DNA of 64,000 nucleotides from Macrosoma leucophasiata (Eukaryota; Arthropoda; Insecta; Lepidoptera; Hedylidae). The translations under genes and the position numbers were made by a program. Under the pieces are notes generated by a model, which worked only from the letters and a program-made list of their open reading frames with translations, was not told where the DNA came from and ran no database searches. The stretch spans positions 20,352,001 to 20,416,000 of the forward strand of contig JAWQUS010000007.1 in the NCBI GenBank assembly GCA_036365455.1, in the 5' to 3' direction. This document shows positions 51,020-64,000 of the stretch, piece after piece. Each line of letters begins with the position of its first letter. Position 1 is the stretch's first letter.

Positions 51020-51254
51020 CATTGTAAATGTTCTGGTAAAGTAGCCATCGCTTTACTCGAATAACTGACTGTAACTCACTTGACTAACATACTTAAAAAA
51101 TAATTGACTGACTATATATACTAACTTTTACGCTGCTTAAATAAATACGAATACGAAAAATCGTTTTACTTGACACTGGCAATATGCGTAATAGCGATGC
51201 CCCAATAACAAAAAAAAATAATATCAAAGCTCTTAATTAATTAAGACGTGTTCG

Positions 51255-51438
51255 GAGCTTTGGCGGGAACCTTGAAAGAGGCGTATGGTGCCTATTCTAT
51301 TTCACTACACGGGCACTGTAATAAACCTATATCAAACAAAATGCCACCAACTTTATTTAATATAACTCAAAAATACACCAAGTAAATGAAATAAAATATG
51401 AGCACCACACGCCTCCTTCAAGGTTCCCGCCAAAACTC
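51255..51438. mobile_element. MITE family 1, copy 2
   Basis: Inverted ends GAGCTTTGGCGGGAACCTTG and CAAGGTTCCCGCCAAAACTC. The interior matches copy 1 in opposite orientation. Confidence 0.8.
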
Positions 51439-51904
51439 ATAAATAGATAGTTGTTTTGTGTTGTATTATGTTGTCATGACGACGCAACTGACAAAAAGCC
51501 CCCTTCCTCCCTCCCTTCTAAATAATTACTCATTCGTAGGGCAATGTACAGAATAACTTCTCTTGACTACTTTTCAAAGTATGCTGTTACACTCACCGCT
51601 TGATTAGAAAACCGAAGTATGATAGCAATGTATGTTCACCATAATCGTGTACGTGTACTAATTAAAATATACCTATAGGTTTACGTATAACGGGTTTAAC
51701 AATTATTATTGTACCTGGTGGGATATGTTTGTTATACGGATTTGTATTGTTTTGGAGGTATTTGTGGCGTGTTACGATTAAATGGATTTTTATAAATGTC
51801 ACCATGTTTTTATTTTTAAAAGTGTTTTTATAGTGTTTTTACCCTTCATGTAAGCCTAATGTTTGTGGAGAAAAAATAAAGTTTATTTTATTTATATTAT
51901 TAAA

Positions 51905-52030
51905 TTCATATTTGTATGGCCTACAGATTTGTTTCGGGTATACAACTGCACCCACGACACAGGTTTATATTGTGTTAACGTACGCGTACTCTGAGTGTAA
52001 GCGTATGCATACTGTAAGTGTATTTATTTA
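51905..52030 (+). repeat. SINE family 3, 3' part downstream of mEFG1
   Basis: ATTTGTATGGCCTACAGATT, CACCCACGACACAGGTTTAT, GAGTGTAAGCGTAT, T-rich tail. The tail carries the antisense AATAAA hexamers used as the candidate mEFG1 polyadenylation signal. Confidence 0.7.
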
Positions 52031-52032
52031 TT
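52023..52032 (-). terminator. Candidate mEFG1 polyadenylation signal inside a SINE tail
   Basis: Overlapping AATAAA hexamers on the minus strand, about 78 nt past the mEFG1 stop. They lie in the TTTATTTATT tail of the tRNA-derived SINE fragment at 51905-52030. Confidence 0.45.
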
Positions 52033-52109
52033 TAAATAAAACACTGTGTAACTGATAAAATTATATTAACTTAAATAACAATAAATTATACTAAATTTGT
52101 CTAGGCGGA

Positions 52110-63572
<11,463 letters not shown>

Positions 63573-64000
63573 ACTGTGAAGGACTTTATTGACAAAATTG
63601 TAAAAATAAATAGCTAAACTAAATTAATTTAGCCACTTTAATCCGGTTAACTGATCTTGACTTGATTACTTTTGAGGTTATTTTTCAGCCTTTTAAATAA
63701 AATGTACTCTGTGTTTTCAGCTGTCCTCTTGCCTCAACCAATTTTTTTTTTTAAGTTTATTTATGACATAGTTGCAGAGTCTTTCAGTCGTATACATATT
63801 GAATTTCACATTTCTTTAAATTAATGAATATCCATATGGAAGAAGACGATGATTAAATGCTTCCATGAGAAATATGATGAGATGATGGGGTGGCTCCAGT
63901 AAAGCGATGGGGACTTTACTAGGAGTGTTTACGAAGTTTTGGAGGCAATACGAAAAATCACTTTTCACTTCATAATAGCACTTTCTTACACTCGTGAACA
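63573..64000. other. Upstream of mEFG1
   Basis: Holds the mEFG1 5' UTR and presumably its promoter. No TATA box or second gene could be assigned. Confidence 0.4.

Overview
The window reads as AT-rich nuclear DNA of an insect, most likely a moth or butterfly. The genes have short exons with GT/AG introns, and the intervening DNA is packed with mariner, RTE, Penelope and several SINE families of lepidopteran look. Only two host genes are supported. Both can be assembled exon by exon into complete, in-frame products, and they face each other tail to tail.

Plus strand, 4097-47633: a Na+-driven chloride/bicarbonate exchanger of the SLC4 family (Drosophila Ndae1 type), 12 coding exons, 1,171 codons. 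Its first intron is 34.1 kb (4188-38290) and holds nearly all the mobile DNA: four mariner copies (one with an intact 341-aa transposase), a 15-bp G-rich minisatellite of about 1.95 kb, a near-complete RTE LINE nested inside a SINE, Penelope relics, and a 1.4-kb composite insertion of tandem tRNA-like units. A 5'-truncated Penelope-like element with RT and GIY-YIG domains lies upstream at 662-2248.

Minus strand, 63572-52110: mitochondrial elongation factor G1 (mEFG1/GFM1), 11 coding exons, 745 codons. Its introns hold SINEs, a TA-flanked MITE, a tRNA-like foldback insertion and decayed copies of its own exon 9. The 4.5 kb between the two stop codons (47634-52109) holds 3' UTR sequence, two MITEs in opposite orientation and a SINE fragment that probably supplies the mEFG1 polyadenylation signal.

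The most unusual material is a family of 130-1,400 bp insertions built from a 76-nt tRNA-like sequence and a fixed 3' tail. Each has 12-13 bp target duplications and a 5' part in inverted orientation. The largest carries five tRNA-like units between a single pair of target duplications. Related observations are several perfect short hairpins that, by comparison with sister repeat copies, arose by snap-back copying. Two TSD-flanked insertions also sit 15 and 27 bp upstream of Ndae1 3' splice sites.

Limits: exon joins, TSDs and palindromes were read by eye. Family names of repeats rest on memory and were not searched.
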